Below, piece after piece: positions 21,050 to 30,763 of a stretch of DNA of 64,000 nt. Within the stretch, counting starts at the first letter, position 1. Every line of letters begins with the position of its first letter. A program made the translations under genes and the position numbers. Location: NCBI GenBank assembly GCA_022447585.1, contig JAKVAR010000108.1:1-64000 (forward strand), in the 5' to 3' direction. Source of the stretch: Crocinitomicaceae bacterium (GTDB lineage Bacteria > Bacteroidota > Bacteroidia > Flavobacteriales_D > Crocinitomicaceae). The notes below the pieces were generated by a model. It saw only the letters and a list, made by a program, of their open reading frames with translations, was not told where the DNA came from and did not search any database.

Positions 21050-21175
21050 AGTTTCTTTTGTTTATTTAGTTCAAACAAACATATCAATATGAATGCGTTA
21101 TTTATAAAAAAAGGGAGTGTACAAATGGGGGGACAAGACGTTATCTTTCTGTTTATCAGTGTTTTTTTTGTAATG

Positions 21176-22729
21176 CTAATAATGAGATAAAAATTCAGGT
21201 AGGGTTTCAGAACTTGGTATGTTCAGCTTTTTCCTTACCCTATTTTTTGCTTTCTTTACACTATTAGGTTCAATATTTAACATACTTGCAATTTCTTTTT
21301 GAGTGTAACCAATTTTGATCAATGTCAGCAGCCGAATTTCGGATTTTGAAAGTTTAGCATGTTCGGTAGTTAAGTTTTTTAAAAAGTCAGTATTTAATTG
21401 ACCAAACTTTGTTTTAAATTCTTCCCATTCAGTTTGGTCAGATAAAGTGTGTTCGAGCAGTTTAAAAATACCGATAATGTCTGTCTTTTCTATGGTTTGT
21501 GATTGCTCCAGTCTTTGTGCTGCAAAAGATAATTTTTCTTCGTTTTGAGCTAGTTCTAATTCTAATTTTTCCGCGGTACTTAATTTACTTCTAATTAAGC
21601 GCGCAATAAAATAGGTGAAGCCGATAAACTCGATTAGAGTTCCCGATTTAATATAAAAGAATGGATCTCCAGGTAATATTTGGAAATGTCCATCAATGAG
21701 ACCTATTGCTGTGAATAATAGAAAACACAACAGTGGTATTAGATAGTACTTGAGTTCGATATGCCTTTTCTTAGCAGATAAAATTATCATTGTTAAAATG
21801 AGTAGTATCCAAGCAAAAGACAGCGTATTCTCGAAGAAATGTAACTTAGCTATTGAGGTGTTAAAGAAAATGAATTGATACAGCGTTGTTCCTCCTAAAA
21901 CGCTGATTAAGAGAAACATCAAAAACTTGTAGAAGCGGGGTGCAGTGACTTTTGTTTCTAAAAAATTTGAAGTGTAAATTAATAAAGATAAAACCCAAAT
22001 ACGAATGGAAATAAAGACTAAATGATCAACTATATGATGTTTGAGTCCAAAGTTATACAGATGCCCCTCAAGCCCAAAATACATTATAAATGTTGAGATC
22101 ATGTAGAAGATATAGTAGAAATATATTTTACGTTTTAAGAAATTCCATTGATAGACGTTAACTGCAAGTAAAAGAACAATTAAAACTAAAAAGACAATAC
22201 TCCAAGAGGCATTTGAGTTAATGAATGCGCCATAGTCATTGAGATTAAGTATTTGTGGTGTAGCGTCAATTGCTCTACCATCACTATATGTTTTAATTAG
22301 ATACGTAGCTTTCTCATTCGGATTTAATTTTAATTCAAAATTAGGATTTGGAAAGTTGAAACTTCTAGCATCTTTCCGTGAGAAGTCTTTGATTAGTTTA
22401 ACAGCATTCAGTTTATTATTTGTAGAGTCTATTTTGTAAAACTCATAATTTCGATTGATCAGATCATGATTAATGACCATAAAATTCGCTGGAAAGGGTG
22501 AGTTTTGAACTTCTAATTTAATCCAAATATCACCTTTAAAAAAACCCAGATTTAGATCTTCGAAAGGTGCGAAATTAACCGTTTTAAATTCATTAATAGA
22601 TTGTTTTGGATTTATTGCTGCTTCAAATGAATATTCTAACTGTGGCTTTGTAATGTCAGAACATGAAGAACAAATCACTAAAACAGCTAATATGAAAGTA
22701 AGGATAGTATGATACTTGGAGTACTTCAA
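21176..22729 (-). CDS. 7TMR-DISM-type membrane sensor with C-terminal LuxR-type HTH
   Basis: Lipobox N-term, extracellular beta domain, ~7 TM helices, coiled coil, then LSKSEIRLLTLIKIGYTQKEIASMLNIEPNSVKKAKNRVRKKL. Confidence 0.85.
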   Translation of the reverse strand: MKYSKYHTILTFILAVLVICSSCSDITKPQLEYSFEAAINPKQSINEFKTVNFAPFEDLNLGFFKGDIWIKLEVQNSPFPANFMVINHDLINRNYEFYKIDSTNNKLNAVKLIKDFSRKDARSFNFPNPNFELKLNPNEKATYLIKTYSDGRAIDATPQILNLNDYGAFINSNASWSIVFLVLIVLLLAVNVYQWNFLKRKIYFYYIFYMISTFIMYFGLEGHLYNFGLKHHIVDHLVFISIRIWVLSLLIYTSNFLETKVTAPRFYKFLMFLLISVLGGTTLYQFIFFNTSIAKLHFFENTLSFAWILLILTMIILSAKKRHIELKYYLIPLLCFLLFTAIGLIDGHFQILPGDPFFYIKSGTLIEFIGFTYFIARLIRSKLSTAEKLELELAQNEEKLSFAAQRLEQSQTIEKTDIIGIFKLLEHTLSDQTEWEEFKTKFGQLNTDFLKNLTTEHAKLSKSEIRLLTLIKIGYTQKEIASMLNIEPNSVKKAKNRVRKKLNIPSSETLPEFLSHY

Positions 22730-22772
22730 TATTGCTTCGGTTTAACAATTAACAGTTATCAATCAGCGTGAG

Positions 22773-22780
22773 CAAATATA
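22773..22780 (-). promoter_or_regulatory. -7 box TATATTTG upstream of the 7TMR-DISM gene
   Basis: caaatata on plus = TATATTTG on minus, ~44 nt before ATG. Confidence 0.5.
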
Positions 22781-23016
22781 GTTAATTCTTTGAGCTCAGA
22801 ATTACACCTTACCCAGTATTTCTATCCCTTTGAACTGTTTTCGTATCAAGAATCCACGAAGTATTAATTCGGAGTTTAATTATTTGGGGTAAAAGAAAAG
22901 AATTTTTCCCCAAACATAAATCAATAATTACGATACCCCAAACGGAAGCAATAAACGCAACAGCTTAAATTGAAAGGGACATAATACTGCTAGATGAATT
23001 CAGTTTTTAGAATTGA

Positions 23017-24057
23017 TTACTTTTTAGCATGTTGTTTTTTTAAAATTGACGCAATTCTATTGTTTGTGATTTCTGCTAAATTCCATAGGATGAGTTTTTC
23101 ATCTGTTGTACTATAGAATTCAACTACAATGGCATCAATGTCAGAATGATACGATGCGAAGCTCTGATATCCAGGAACCCATCCTGAATGTTCAAGTTCA
23201 TACATCGAATTGTAGATCAATTGCTCTTCATGTGTGAGTAAAGTACCTTTATTTAAAGCACGTAAAAATATTCCAACATCTTGAGCTGTAGCCAGCATTC
23301 CTTGATCATCTTCTTTTAGATCGTGTGCATACCCGACATGATATCCACTCATAACACGATTTAAATCAACGTCTTTATTGGAGAAGAATGTATTTTTTAA
23401 ATTGAGCGGAGTTAAAATTTGTTCTTGGATGTATTGATGATGACTATAACCAACGATTTTGTCAATGAGCATTGATAGTAATAAGTAATTTGTATTGCAA
23501 TATTCATACGCTTTTCCCGGCACGAAATTGGCGGGCAAATCTAATATCAGTTCCAATGATTTTTTTGCACTTTCAGGAGGGTTTTCCCAATAATTGGGCG
23601 TTTCTGTAAAGTTTGGAATCCCACTTCGGTGTTGAACCAGCATTTTAACAGAAATGTCTTCTGCATATTCAATTCTATGTTTAAGTTCTGGGAAGTAATA
23701 AGCCAAAGATTGATTAATAGATAATCCTTTATCTTTAATTAGCTTCGTAATTGCAACAGCCACATACAATTTACTAATACTTGCTATTTTGAATAGTGAA
23801 TTCGGGTCTGCCTGCGTCTTTTTATCTCGGTTTTTATATCCTCCAGCATAAAATTCAGGTTCATTTCCCACTTTATCTACATAAAGAATAAGCCCATCAA
23901 AACCTTGCTCAACGGCATCGTCTACTTGTTCTTGAACGGTATTCGGCAAAGGTAGAATCCATCCTTTAACGAGCTTCCATGGAACAAACCACAGGGAGCA
24001 AATACTAACTAGTATAAAAAGTAACTTGAGTATTCGTTTTGTTCTATTCTTTTTCAT
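23017..24057 (-). CDS. Serine hydrolase, beta-lactamase/class C-type
   Basis: SLFKIASISKLYVAVAITKLI (SxxK), YCNTNY (YxN). Confidence 0.9.
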   Translation of the reverse strand: MKKNRTKRILKLLFILVSICSLWFVPWKLVKGWILPLPNTVQEQVDDAVEQGFDGLILYVDKVGNEPEFYAGGYKNRDKKTQADPNSLFKIASISKLYVAVAITKLIKDKGLSINQSLAYYFPELKHRIEYAEDISVKMLVQHRSGIPNFTETPNYWENPPESAKKSLELILDLPANFVPGKAYEYCNTNYLLLSMLIDKIVGYSHHQYIQEQILTPLNLKNTFFSNKDVDLNRVMSGYHVGYAHDLKEDDQGMLATAQDVGIFLRALNKGTLLTHEEQLIYNSMYELEHSGWVPGYQSFASYHSDIDAIVVEFYSTTDEKLILWNLAEITNNRIASILKKQHAKK

Positions 24058-24076
24058 TCAATTTACATCATAGTAT

Positions 24077-24141
24077 GCGTTAAGAATAAAAGCGGCATCC
24101 TTTTCTTTGAAAAGATATAGCAAATAGCCTGTTTAAGCGCC
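24077..24141 (+). ncRNA. Structured repeat element copy B
   Basis: GCGTT/AGCGC stem (G-U in + orientation), ATC-c-TTTTC-TTT-GAAAA-GAT hairpin; same topology as 1625-1692. Confidence 0.6.
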
Positions 24142-24144
24142 CAA

Positions 24145-24594
24145 TTAAAGAATATCCAATATTTTCATTGCTTTACCCCCCATTTTTATGGTATCCCCTT
24201 GTCGCTTACCGATCAAAAGTTGACCAAGTGGAGTAGTGGCCGTTATACAAAAAACATCGTAACCATTAATCTCTATCTTTCCTAAGCCAACAGAAAAGAA
24301 AAATACACCATTGCTGGTATTCACCAAGCTTCCATACTGAACACGTTTATGATCTTCTTTTGGATCAACTTTGGCAAGTGCTTCTTTCAAATTTACAATC
24401 TGAAGCAATTGGTTGGATAGTTTTTCCTGTTCCAATTGAGCCATAGCCCTTCCTGTTTCATGCTTATCACCAGCTGTGCTTTTAGATTCTGATTTTAAAG
24501 CTTTATTTAAATCATCAAAAGCAGTCTGAATTCTAGCTGTACGATTGTTAAGCTCTTTTTGAACAGCATCGTATGCGACTTGTTTACTTAACAT
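24145..24594 (-). CDS. GreA/GreB-like C-terminal domain protein
   Basis: N-terminal coiled coil, C-terminal VQYGSLVNTSNGVFFFSVGLGKIEINGYDVFCITATTPLGQLLIGKRQGDTI. Confidence 0.75.
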   Translation of the reverse strand: MLSKQVAYDAVQKELNNRTARIQTAFDDLNKALKSESKSTAGDKHETGRAMAQLEQEKLSNQLLQIVNLKEALAKVDPKEDHKRVQYGSLVNTSNGVFFFSVGLGKIEINGYDVFCITATTPLGQLLIGKRQGDTIKMGGKAMKILDIL

Positions 24595-25705
24595 GCTTGT
24601 TTATTGTTTTATTCCATTGTTCCAAAATCGATTGCTCGCTATACTGTAACGCCTGTTTTCGAATGTCATCTGGAGAAAATTTTTTTTGTTTTTGAATTAT
24701 CATTAGCATTGCCTCCTTAAGTGATATTGGATTATTGCATTCTGTTTGATATCCTAAGTTAGAATCTAAATTATACGCAATACCAACTGGTGTTGAAATA
24801 ACAGGTGTACCCGTAGCACATGCTTCTGCAAGCACGATAGAAAATGATTCATAATCAGAATTTAAAATGAATGCATCTGATTTTTGGTAGTCAGTCACAA
24901 GATCTTTCCATTGTTTTGGCCCTTCAAAACTGATGTTTTTTGATAAACCTTGTTTGTCAGTTTCATGCATCCATTCAGTGTAATCTTCATCACAGATTAT
25001 AGTTACATGAAAGTTTGATACGTCTTTCAAGAGCAAATCACATGCTTCAAGGATTCCTTTCGGGTTTTTAGTTGCTCGGTCTAAGGTTGAAATATGCAGA
25101 AACTCAGTTTTTTCATTCGCGTGTTGACTTCCAATATTGAAAGATACCGTGTCAATGTGGTTTCCAATGACATTGATTTCATGGATTGGAAAATCTGCCT
25201 GAATATCTTGCTTTAAAAAATGGGATACCGCTATAATTTCATCAAAGTACTTGCGCGTATACTTTAGAATGAACTCTTGAAAACGATTCCAATTTTTTCT
25301 GACTCCTTCACGATAATACGAGCCATGTTCGACAAGAATTAATGGGCATTCAAAATTTTTCTTGGACACTACAAATTGTAATCCTTTTGGTAGTAGCACA
25401 TGACCGATAATTAAATCGAAGTTATTTGTCTCTAAGAACGCAAGTTTTAACGCTTTCTTTTGCCAACGTTTTTTACTATATAAATTCTTACCTCTAGGGT
25501 GTATTACTTGCAGTTCTCGGTAACCGTACCTGTTATTTTCCTCTAAAAAAAGTTTTTTTGAAGTATCCGAAGGAATTGTGTTGATAACGGTAATGTTATG
25601 TTCCTTATTTAATAATTGGGCATGACGCACCACAAAATTTCCTAGAAAGGGTTTACTCTTTGTTGGATACCATGAACTTAGTATTAAAATTTCGCGTTTT
25701 GCCAT
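24584..25705 (-). CDS. Glycosyltransferase family 4
   Basis: ILSSWYPTKSKPFLGNFVVRHAQLL, SFSIVLAEACATGTPVISTPVGIAYNL. Confidence 0.9.
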   Translation of the reverse strand: MAKREILILSSWYPTKSKPFLGNFVVRHAQLLNKEHNITVINTIPSDTSKKLFLEENNRYGYRELQVIHPRGKNLYSKKRWQKKALKLAFLETNNFDLIIGHVLLPKGLQFVVSKKNFECPLILVEHGSYYREGVRKNWNRFQEFILKYTRKYFDEIIAVSHFLKQDIQADFPIHEINVIGNHIDTVSFNIGSQHANEKTEFLHISTLDRATKNPKGILEACDLLLKDVSNFHVTIICDEDYTEWMHETDKQGLSKNISFEGPKQWKDLVTDYQKSDAFILNSDYESFSIVLAEACATGTPVISTPVGIAYNLDSNLGYQTECNNPISLKEAMLMIIQKQKKFSPDDIRKQALQYSEQSILEQWNKTINKHVK

Positions 25706-25723
25706 TCAGGCCAAAATACGAAA

Positions 25724-26866
25724 TTAAACTAAAGTCTTTTCGAAAAGGGTCTTAACTTGTTTTAAAGCGAAGTCAATTTCTTCTTTAGTTGTATAACGTG
25801 AGAAAGAAAAACGTGCATTTGGTCGAGTCATGTCAGCTTTAATTCCTTGAAGAACATGAGACCCTACTGAAGCTCCAGATGAACAAGCGGATCCACCTGA
25901 AACAGCAATTCCTTTTATGTCAAGGGTGAATAATAACATGGATGCTTTATCTGTTTTAGGAAAACAAACATTCAATACTGTATAAAGAGATTTGTCTGGT
26001 TCAATTTCACCATGAAAGTCAATATCATCATCGAAATATTCTTTCAATTCATGAATCATGTATGTTTTCAATCCTTGAACATGCTTTTTATGTTCTTCCA
26101 AATCTTCATATGCCAAATCCATTGCAGCTGCTAATCCAACAATTCCAGCAACATTTTCTGTTCCTCCTCGAAGTCCACGTTCTTGCGCTCCTCCATGAAT
26201 TAAAGATTCTAAAGCCACCTTGCGGTTCACGTATAAAAAACCGGCCCCTTTTGGACCATGAAATTTATGCGCTGCGCATGTAATGAAATCGATGTCAAGC
26301 TCTTCCAAATCAAAATCATAATGCGCCATTGTCTGAACCGTATCAGAATGAAATAAAGCACCATACCTTCTGCACAAAGCACTTACTTGATGTATAGGCA
26401 GAAGTGTAGCAATTTCGTTATTTGCATGCATTAATGAAACCAACGCTTTACTGTCTTCTTGTAATAAACGCTCTAAATCTTTCAGATCTACATTTCCTTT
26501 CGAATCAACCTTTACTAGAGACAATTTTACACCATCAATGTTTTTTATGTTCACTGCTGTGTGTCCTACAGCGTGATGCTCAAGAGCAGAAGTGATTATG
26601 TGAGTCACTCCCATTTTATGAACGGAAGAATTAATAGCCATGTTGTCTGCTTCGGTTCCACCAGAGGTGAAAATAATTTCTGCAGGTTGACAATTCATAT
26701 GTTTTGCAATAGAACGACGCGAAGTCTCAATTAATGCCTTTGCCTTTCGACCAAATGAATGTATCGAAGAAGGGTTACCAAAACCATCTTTTAAAACCGG
26801 AATCATAGCGTCTACAACTTCTGGTGCTATAGGTGTAGTTGCTGCGTTGTCGAGATATATTGCCAT
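25724..26866 (-). CDS. Cysteine desulfurase (NifS/IscS family)
   Basis: MAIYLDNAATTPIAPEV, CAAHKFHGPKGAGFLY, AVSGGSACSSGA. Confidence 0.94.
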   Translation of the reverse strand: MAIYLDNAATTPIAPEVVDAMIPVLKDGFGNPSSIHSFGRKAKALIETSRRSIAKHMNCQPAEIIFTSGGTEADNMAINSSVHKMGVTHIITSALEHHAVGHTAVNIKNIDGVKLSLVKVDSKGNVDLKDLERLLQEDSKALVSLMHANNEIATLLPIHQVSALCRRYGALFHSDTVQTMAHYDFDLEELDIDFITCAAHKFHGPKGAGFLYVNRKVALESLIHGGAQERGLRGGTENVAGIVGLAAAMDLAYEDLEEHKKHVQGLKTYMIHELKEYFDDDIDFHGEIEPDKSLYTVLNVCFPKTDKASMLLFTLDIKGIAVSGGSACSSGASVGSHVLQGIKADMTRPNARFSFSRYTTKEEIDFALKQVKTLFEKTLV

Positions 26867-27134
26867 AATTGAAAATTAATGAGCGCAAATATAGTGTATT
26901 CGGAATAATTAATTGGGGAATTTGACGAATCTAATGCTTTGCCGTTCTGAACTGCCGTTTTTGAGGCATAATAATGGTTACCTTTTCAGTATTCCATCAT
27001 AGTTCTGATTGGAATACATCAGTTGAATTCGTATTTGAGTCGTTTGACTCTATTTTAGTTCATTCTTTGCCCATTCTTGGGTATATTATATCCACCAATA
27101 GCTCAATCTATACTGATAGTTTTAAACATTCCGA

Positions 27135-27416
27135 TTAGTCTAAAAGCTTAATTGTGCATCGTTCAGTAGGGGGATGCACCAGGAAAAGTGTTTTTTCTAT
27201 TCGTTTATCTCTTGACTTTAATTGAAGTACAATATAAATTACGGTACGCTGTTCTGCTGTAGTCATTCCTTCGAATAACATATTTGTATGATCGTCTTGG
27301 CCTAGTACTGCCGTATATTCTTCAGGAATATCAAATCCATAAATAGAAGTTCTAGATAATGTATTTTGGATTTCTATTCTTGCATTGTTGGGTAAAGTAA
27401 CAAAAAAAGTCCGCAC
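27135..27416 (-). pseudogene. YdeI/DUF1905-family C-terminal fragment (possible remnant)
   Basis: SIYGFDIPEEYTAVLGQDDHTNMLFEGMTTAEQRTVIYIVLQLKSRDKRIEKTLFLV resembles the YdeI C-terminal region; start codon GTG lies in the terminator of the upstream gene. Confidence 0.5.
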
Positions 27417-27430
27417 AGGTGCGGACTTTC
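27404..27430 (-). terminator. Rho-independent terminator of the vWA gene
   Basis: Minus strand GAAAGTCCGCACCTGTGCGGACTTTTTTT. Confidence 0.85.
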
Positions 27431-27454
27431 AAACTAGAAAACTAACTTTTGTTG

Positions 27455-28612
27455 CTATTTTTTGGTAGCTTCTTTCTTAAATCCAACAGTTTTGGCCTTT
27501 TTCATAATACTTTCGTTCACAGAAGAACCGAAGTCATCTAAATCTCCATTTACAGCGTCTTTCTTTTTCTCTTCAGCAATAAATGCTTCACGTTTAGCAG
27601 CTAATTCACCTATTTCTTTTTGGTATTTAATTCTATCGTTTTTGGTTTTTTCAAGTAGAGCTTGTTTTTGGGCATCAGTTTTACCTTTGAATTCTTTCGG
27701 AAGATCATCTTCAGGAATATCTTTGATTTCCTTTTCTCCTTCCTCTACGGCATCCACTAAATCCCATGATGAATTTTTATAAACTTTACCTTTGGATTTT
27801 ACAATCGAACGTTCTGTTTTCACAGAAACAGATTTCATTTCTGCATTTGAATCTTGTAAGGTTTGTTGTGATTTTTTATGTCTACCAAGTGAACCATATC
27901 CATAGTAAGTTCCATTCAAAGAATCGTTATAGCTATTAATTTTGTCGTCGTATGGCGTGTCATAATGAACAATTGCTCTATCTGAATCAATGTTAAAGTA
28001 ATCGCCACCGCTGCAATCTGATCCATCTTTCCAGAACTCTTTTACACCAGCGTCATAATTTCCACAATAGATCGTATTAATGAAAATCCCTTTCGTTTTC
28101 GCTCTGGCACATTCTTCTTTATAACTGATTGGCCCTTGATCAAACCCCTCATTTCCTGCAATGTAGATCATTTTTAAATCTGTAGGATCATCAGACCAAG
28201 ATAGGTCATCCAAAGAACGACCAATTACGGCTCCACAAAATTCACTGCCTCCATTGGTTCTTAGAGCGAATAGTTTTTCAGATATAACGTCTAGGTCGGT
28301 AGTTAAAGGAGATACTTGCTCAATGTAATTACCTGACATCGAAAGGTTGTCATTTCCATAATGGTAAAGGCCAATTTCAATTTGAGGTGTTTGCCCTTCA
28401 TAAGAAAGTGTACTTACTTCATTCACAATACTCCAAATTCTTGATTTAGCTTGATCGATTAATCCATCCATACTATTGGAGGTGTCAAACAAAATTGCTA
28501 CCTGTACCTTCTTTGTGTTTTCCGGTGGAGGAGTTGGGAGGTTGTTTACTTGCGCTTGATTACACCCTATTGTAAATAAGCTAATTGCTGTAATTAAAAA
28601 AGTCTTTCTCAT
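27455..28612 (-). CDS. vWA domain-containing protein with signal peptide
   Basis: VAILFDTSNSMDGLIDQAKSRIW (MIDAS DxSxS), CAVIGRSLDDL. Confidence 0.88.
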   Translation of the reverse strand: MRKTFLITAISLFTIGCNQAQVNNLPTPPPENTKKVQVAILFDTSNSMDGLIDQAKSRIWSIVNEVSTLSYEGQTPQIEIGLYHYGNDNLSMSGNYIEQVSPLTTDLDVISEKLFALRTNGGSEFCGAVIGRSLDDLSWSDDPTDLKMIYIAGNEGFDQGPISYKEECARAKTKGIFINTIYCGNYDAGVKEFWKDGSDCSGGDYFNIDSDRAIVHYDTPYDDKINSYNDSLNGTYYGYGSLGRHKKSQQTLQDSNAEMKSVSVKTERSIVKSKGKVYKNSSWDLVDAVEEGEKEIKDIPEDDLPKEFKGKTDAQKQALLEKTKNDRIKYQKEIGELAAKREAFIAEEKKKDAVNGDLDDFGSSVNESIMKKAKTVGFKKEATKK

Positions 28613-28995
28613 GTCTTTGGTTTAAAAGTCTGTACAACAAGAGAATGCTTTAGTTCAAAAAAGTAATGTGAAGAAATGTTAATGTTTTAGTTCACAATTA
28701 AAGTAACTCATATTAAACAAAACAAAACTTTAGATTCTAATGCTCCGATTCCTATCTAACGTGTCAAAAAAAATATATTCTTAATAGAACTTTTCAAACA
28801 TTAAATATTTCAAGTAAAGAATTTAAAACACTTCGTATTTCCACCGCAATTATTTATTATAATTGATGTAATAGCTTCAGTAGGTTTTTTGCGTCTAATC
28901 AAATTCCACAATCGATTAGCAAAAATTAGTTGTTGACATAAATGGATTATTATGCCTTGGCTAAATTGGATTTTAATTTTAAGCGTCCTCTTTTT

Positions 28996-30357
28996 TTATA
29001 TTGTTTTTGAGAACATATTATCTCTTTGTTGCGTCTCAGCTAAATCCATATCAAATGCCATACAACAATTTCTAACAAAAGCAACACCTTCTTCTGTAAC
29101 AGTTACTTTATTATTATTAATGGTCACAAGCCCATCTTTAATCATTTCGTCTAAACGAGAAATAATTTGTTCTTGTTTTGCCTTGAATTGAGAGTCAGAT
29201 TTGAACTCTGTTTCGAAGTGACACATTAAATCTAAAATATACTTTCTAATTTCTAAGTCCAATTCACTTAATATGTGCCCCCTAAAGATTGGAATAGTAT
29301 CAGAGTTCACAATCTTAATGTATTCTTCAGTAGATTTTTCATTTTGTGCAAACCCAAACCAACTGTCAGAAATTGCTGACATGCCCAGTCCTAATAGGAA
29401 GTTCGTATTTTGAGTTGTATATCCCATGAAATTTCTATGTAAGTTCTTTGCTTTAAAAGCAATAGTCAAATCATCGTGATCCAAAGCAAAGTGATCCATT
29501 CCTATTTCAATGTATCCTTCTGCTTCCAACATCGCTTTAGCTTTTTCATATAAAGCACGTTTTTCTGAATCTTGAGGTAAATCAGATTCATCATAACCAC
29601 GCTGTCCATTTCCTTTAATCCATGGAACGTGAGCATAGCTGTACAAGGAAATTCTATCTGGCCTTAGTTCTAAAGTCTTTTTAAAGGTATCTATTATGTC
29701 TACCATTCGTTGTTTTGGAAGACCAAAAACTAAGTCATGACTGATTGATTTATAACCGATTCCTTTCGCTTGTTCATGCACTTTTTTTACGTCTTCGAAA
29801 GGTTGAATTCTATTGATTGCTTGTTGTACGGTAGGGCTATAATCTTGAATACCAAGGCTTAGTCTTCTAAAACCAAAGTTAAATAGTTTAGCTAAATGTT
29901 CTTCAGACGTATTGTTTGGGTGAGCTTCAAAACTTAATTCTGCATGATCAGGATCAATTGAGTCTTTATCGAAAATAGCAGTAACCAATCGAATTAGATG
30001 GTCTGGCTCAAAAAACGTTGGAGTCCCCCCTCCAAAATGAAGCTCACGAATATCAGGATTGAACTTGAATTCTTTTTTATATAATTCCCACTCCTTAATT
30101 ACAGCATCAATATAAGGACCTTCAACAGCATGGTTTTTTGTGATTCTTTTGTGACAACCACAAAATGTACATAAGCTTTCGCAATATGGTAGGTGTATGT
30201 AAATGCTTAAATCATTCGAATTAAATGACTCAGTGTTTGTTGAAATACTTTTTAGCCAATCTTTAAGTTGTAAAGGGTTGTGCTTCCAAAACGGAACAGT
30301 TGGATATGAAGTGTATCGAGGTCCTGGAACGTTATATTTTTCTACAATTTGCTTCAC
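28996..30357 (-). CDS. hemN: Oxygen-independent coproporphyrinogen III oxidase
   Basis: VPGPRYTSYPTVPFW, IYIHLPYCESLCTFCGCHK (radical SAM CxxxCxxC), LHFGGGTPTF. Confidence 0.95.
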   Translation of the reverse strand: MKQIVEKYNVPGPRYTSYPTVPFWKHNPLQLKDWLKSISTNTESFNSNDLSIYIHLPYCESLCTFCGCHKRITKNHAVEGPYIDAVIKEWELYKKEFKFNPDIRELHFGGGTPTFFEPDHLIRLVTAIFDKDSIDPDHAELSFEAHPNNTSEEHLAKLFNFGFRRLSLGIQDYSPTVQQAINRIQPFEDVKKVHEQAKGIGYKSISHDLVFGLPKQRMVDIIDTFKKTLELRPDRISLYSYAHVPWIKGNGQRGYDESDLPQDSEKRALYEKAKAMLEAEGYIEIGMDHFALDHDDLTIAFKAKNLHRNFMGYTTQNTNFLLGLGMSAISDSWFGFAQNEKSTEEYIKIVNSDTIPIFRGHILSELDLEIRKYILDLMCHFETEFKSDSQFKAKQEQIISRLDEMIKDGLVTINNNKVTVTEEGVAFVRNCCMAFDMDLAETQQRDNMFSKTI

Positions 30358-30702
30358 GGATGAACTTGATTTACATACGATAAATTATGTGTCAAAGATA
30401 GCGTGAATTATTGAATTTTTAATGCTTTCAAACAATAACATATTCTATTTTCGAAGAAAAAATAACCTAAGCATAACTGAAAAGTCAAACGAATATATTA
30501 CATCGGAAAATTGCCAGTCTAGAAAAGATACTTTAGTTCGTTGACTATTTGCTGCTTCATTTTTTTTAGTGAAACTTGATTAATGGATGATTGTTGACAA
30601 CAGTATATTTTTTTTTACGACTCCTAATAAACTTGAGTTTGATTGCAGACTCAAGTCGAAAAAAGCTATAAAAGTCAGATTAAACTGTTAAAATCAGCAA
30701 AA

Positions 30703-30718
30703 TGTGACAAAAGTCACT
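30703..30718 (+). promoter_or_regulatory. CRP/FNR-family-like palindrome TGTGA-CAAAAG-TCACT
   Basis: GTGAC-AAAA-GTCAC perfect inverted repeat ~30 bp upstream of the TACCTTTG box. Confidence 0.45.
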
Positions 30719-30739
30719 ATTCTTTTGGAAGTACTTGTA

Positions 30740-30747
30740 TACCTTTG
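30740..30747 (+). promoter_or_regulatory. -7 box TACCTTTG upstream of the DUF983 gene
   Basis: TAnnTTTG, 17 bp before ATG 30764. Confidence 0.6.
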
Positions 30748-30763
30748 CTTCAAAGCAATTAAT

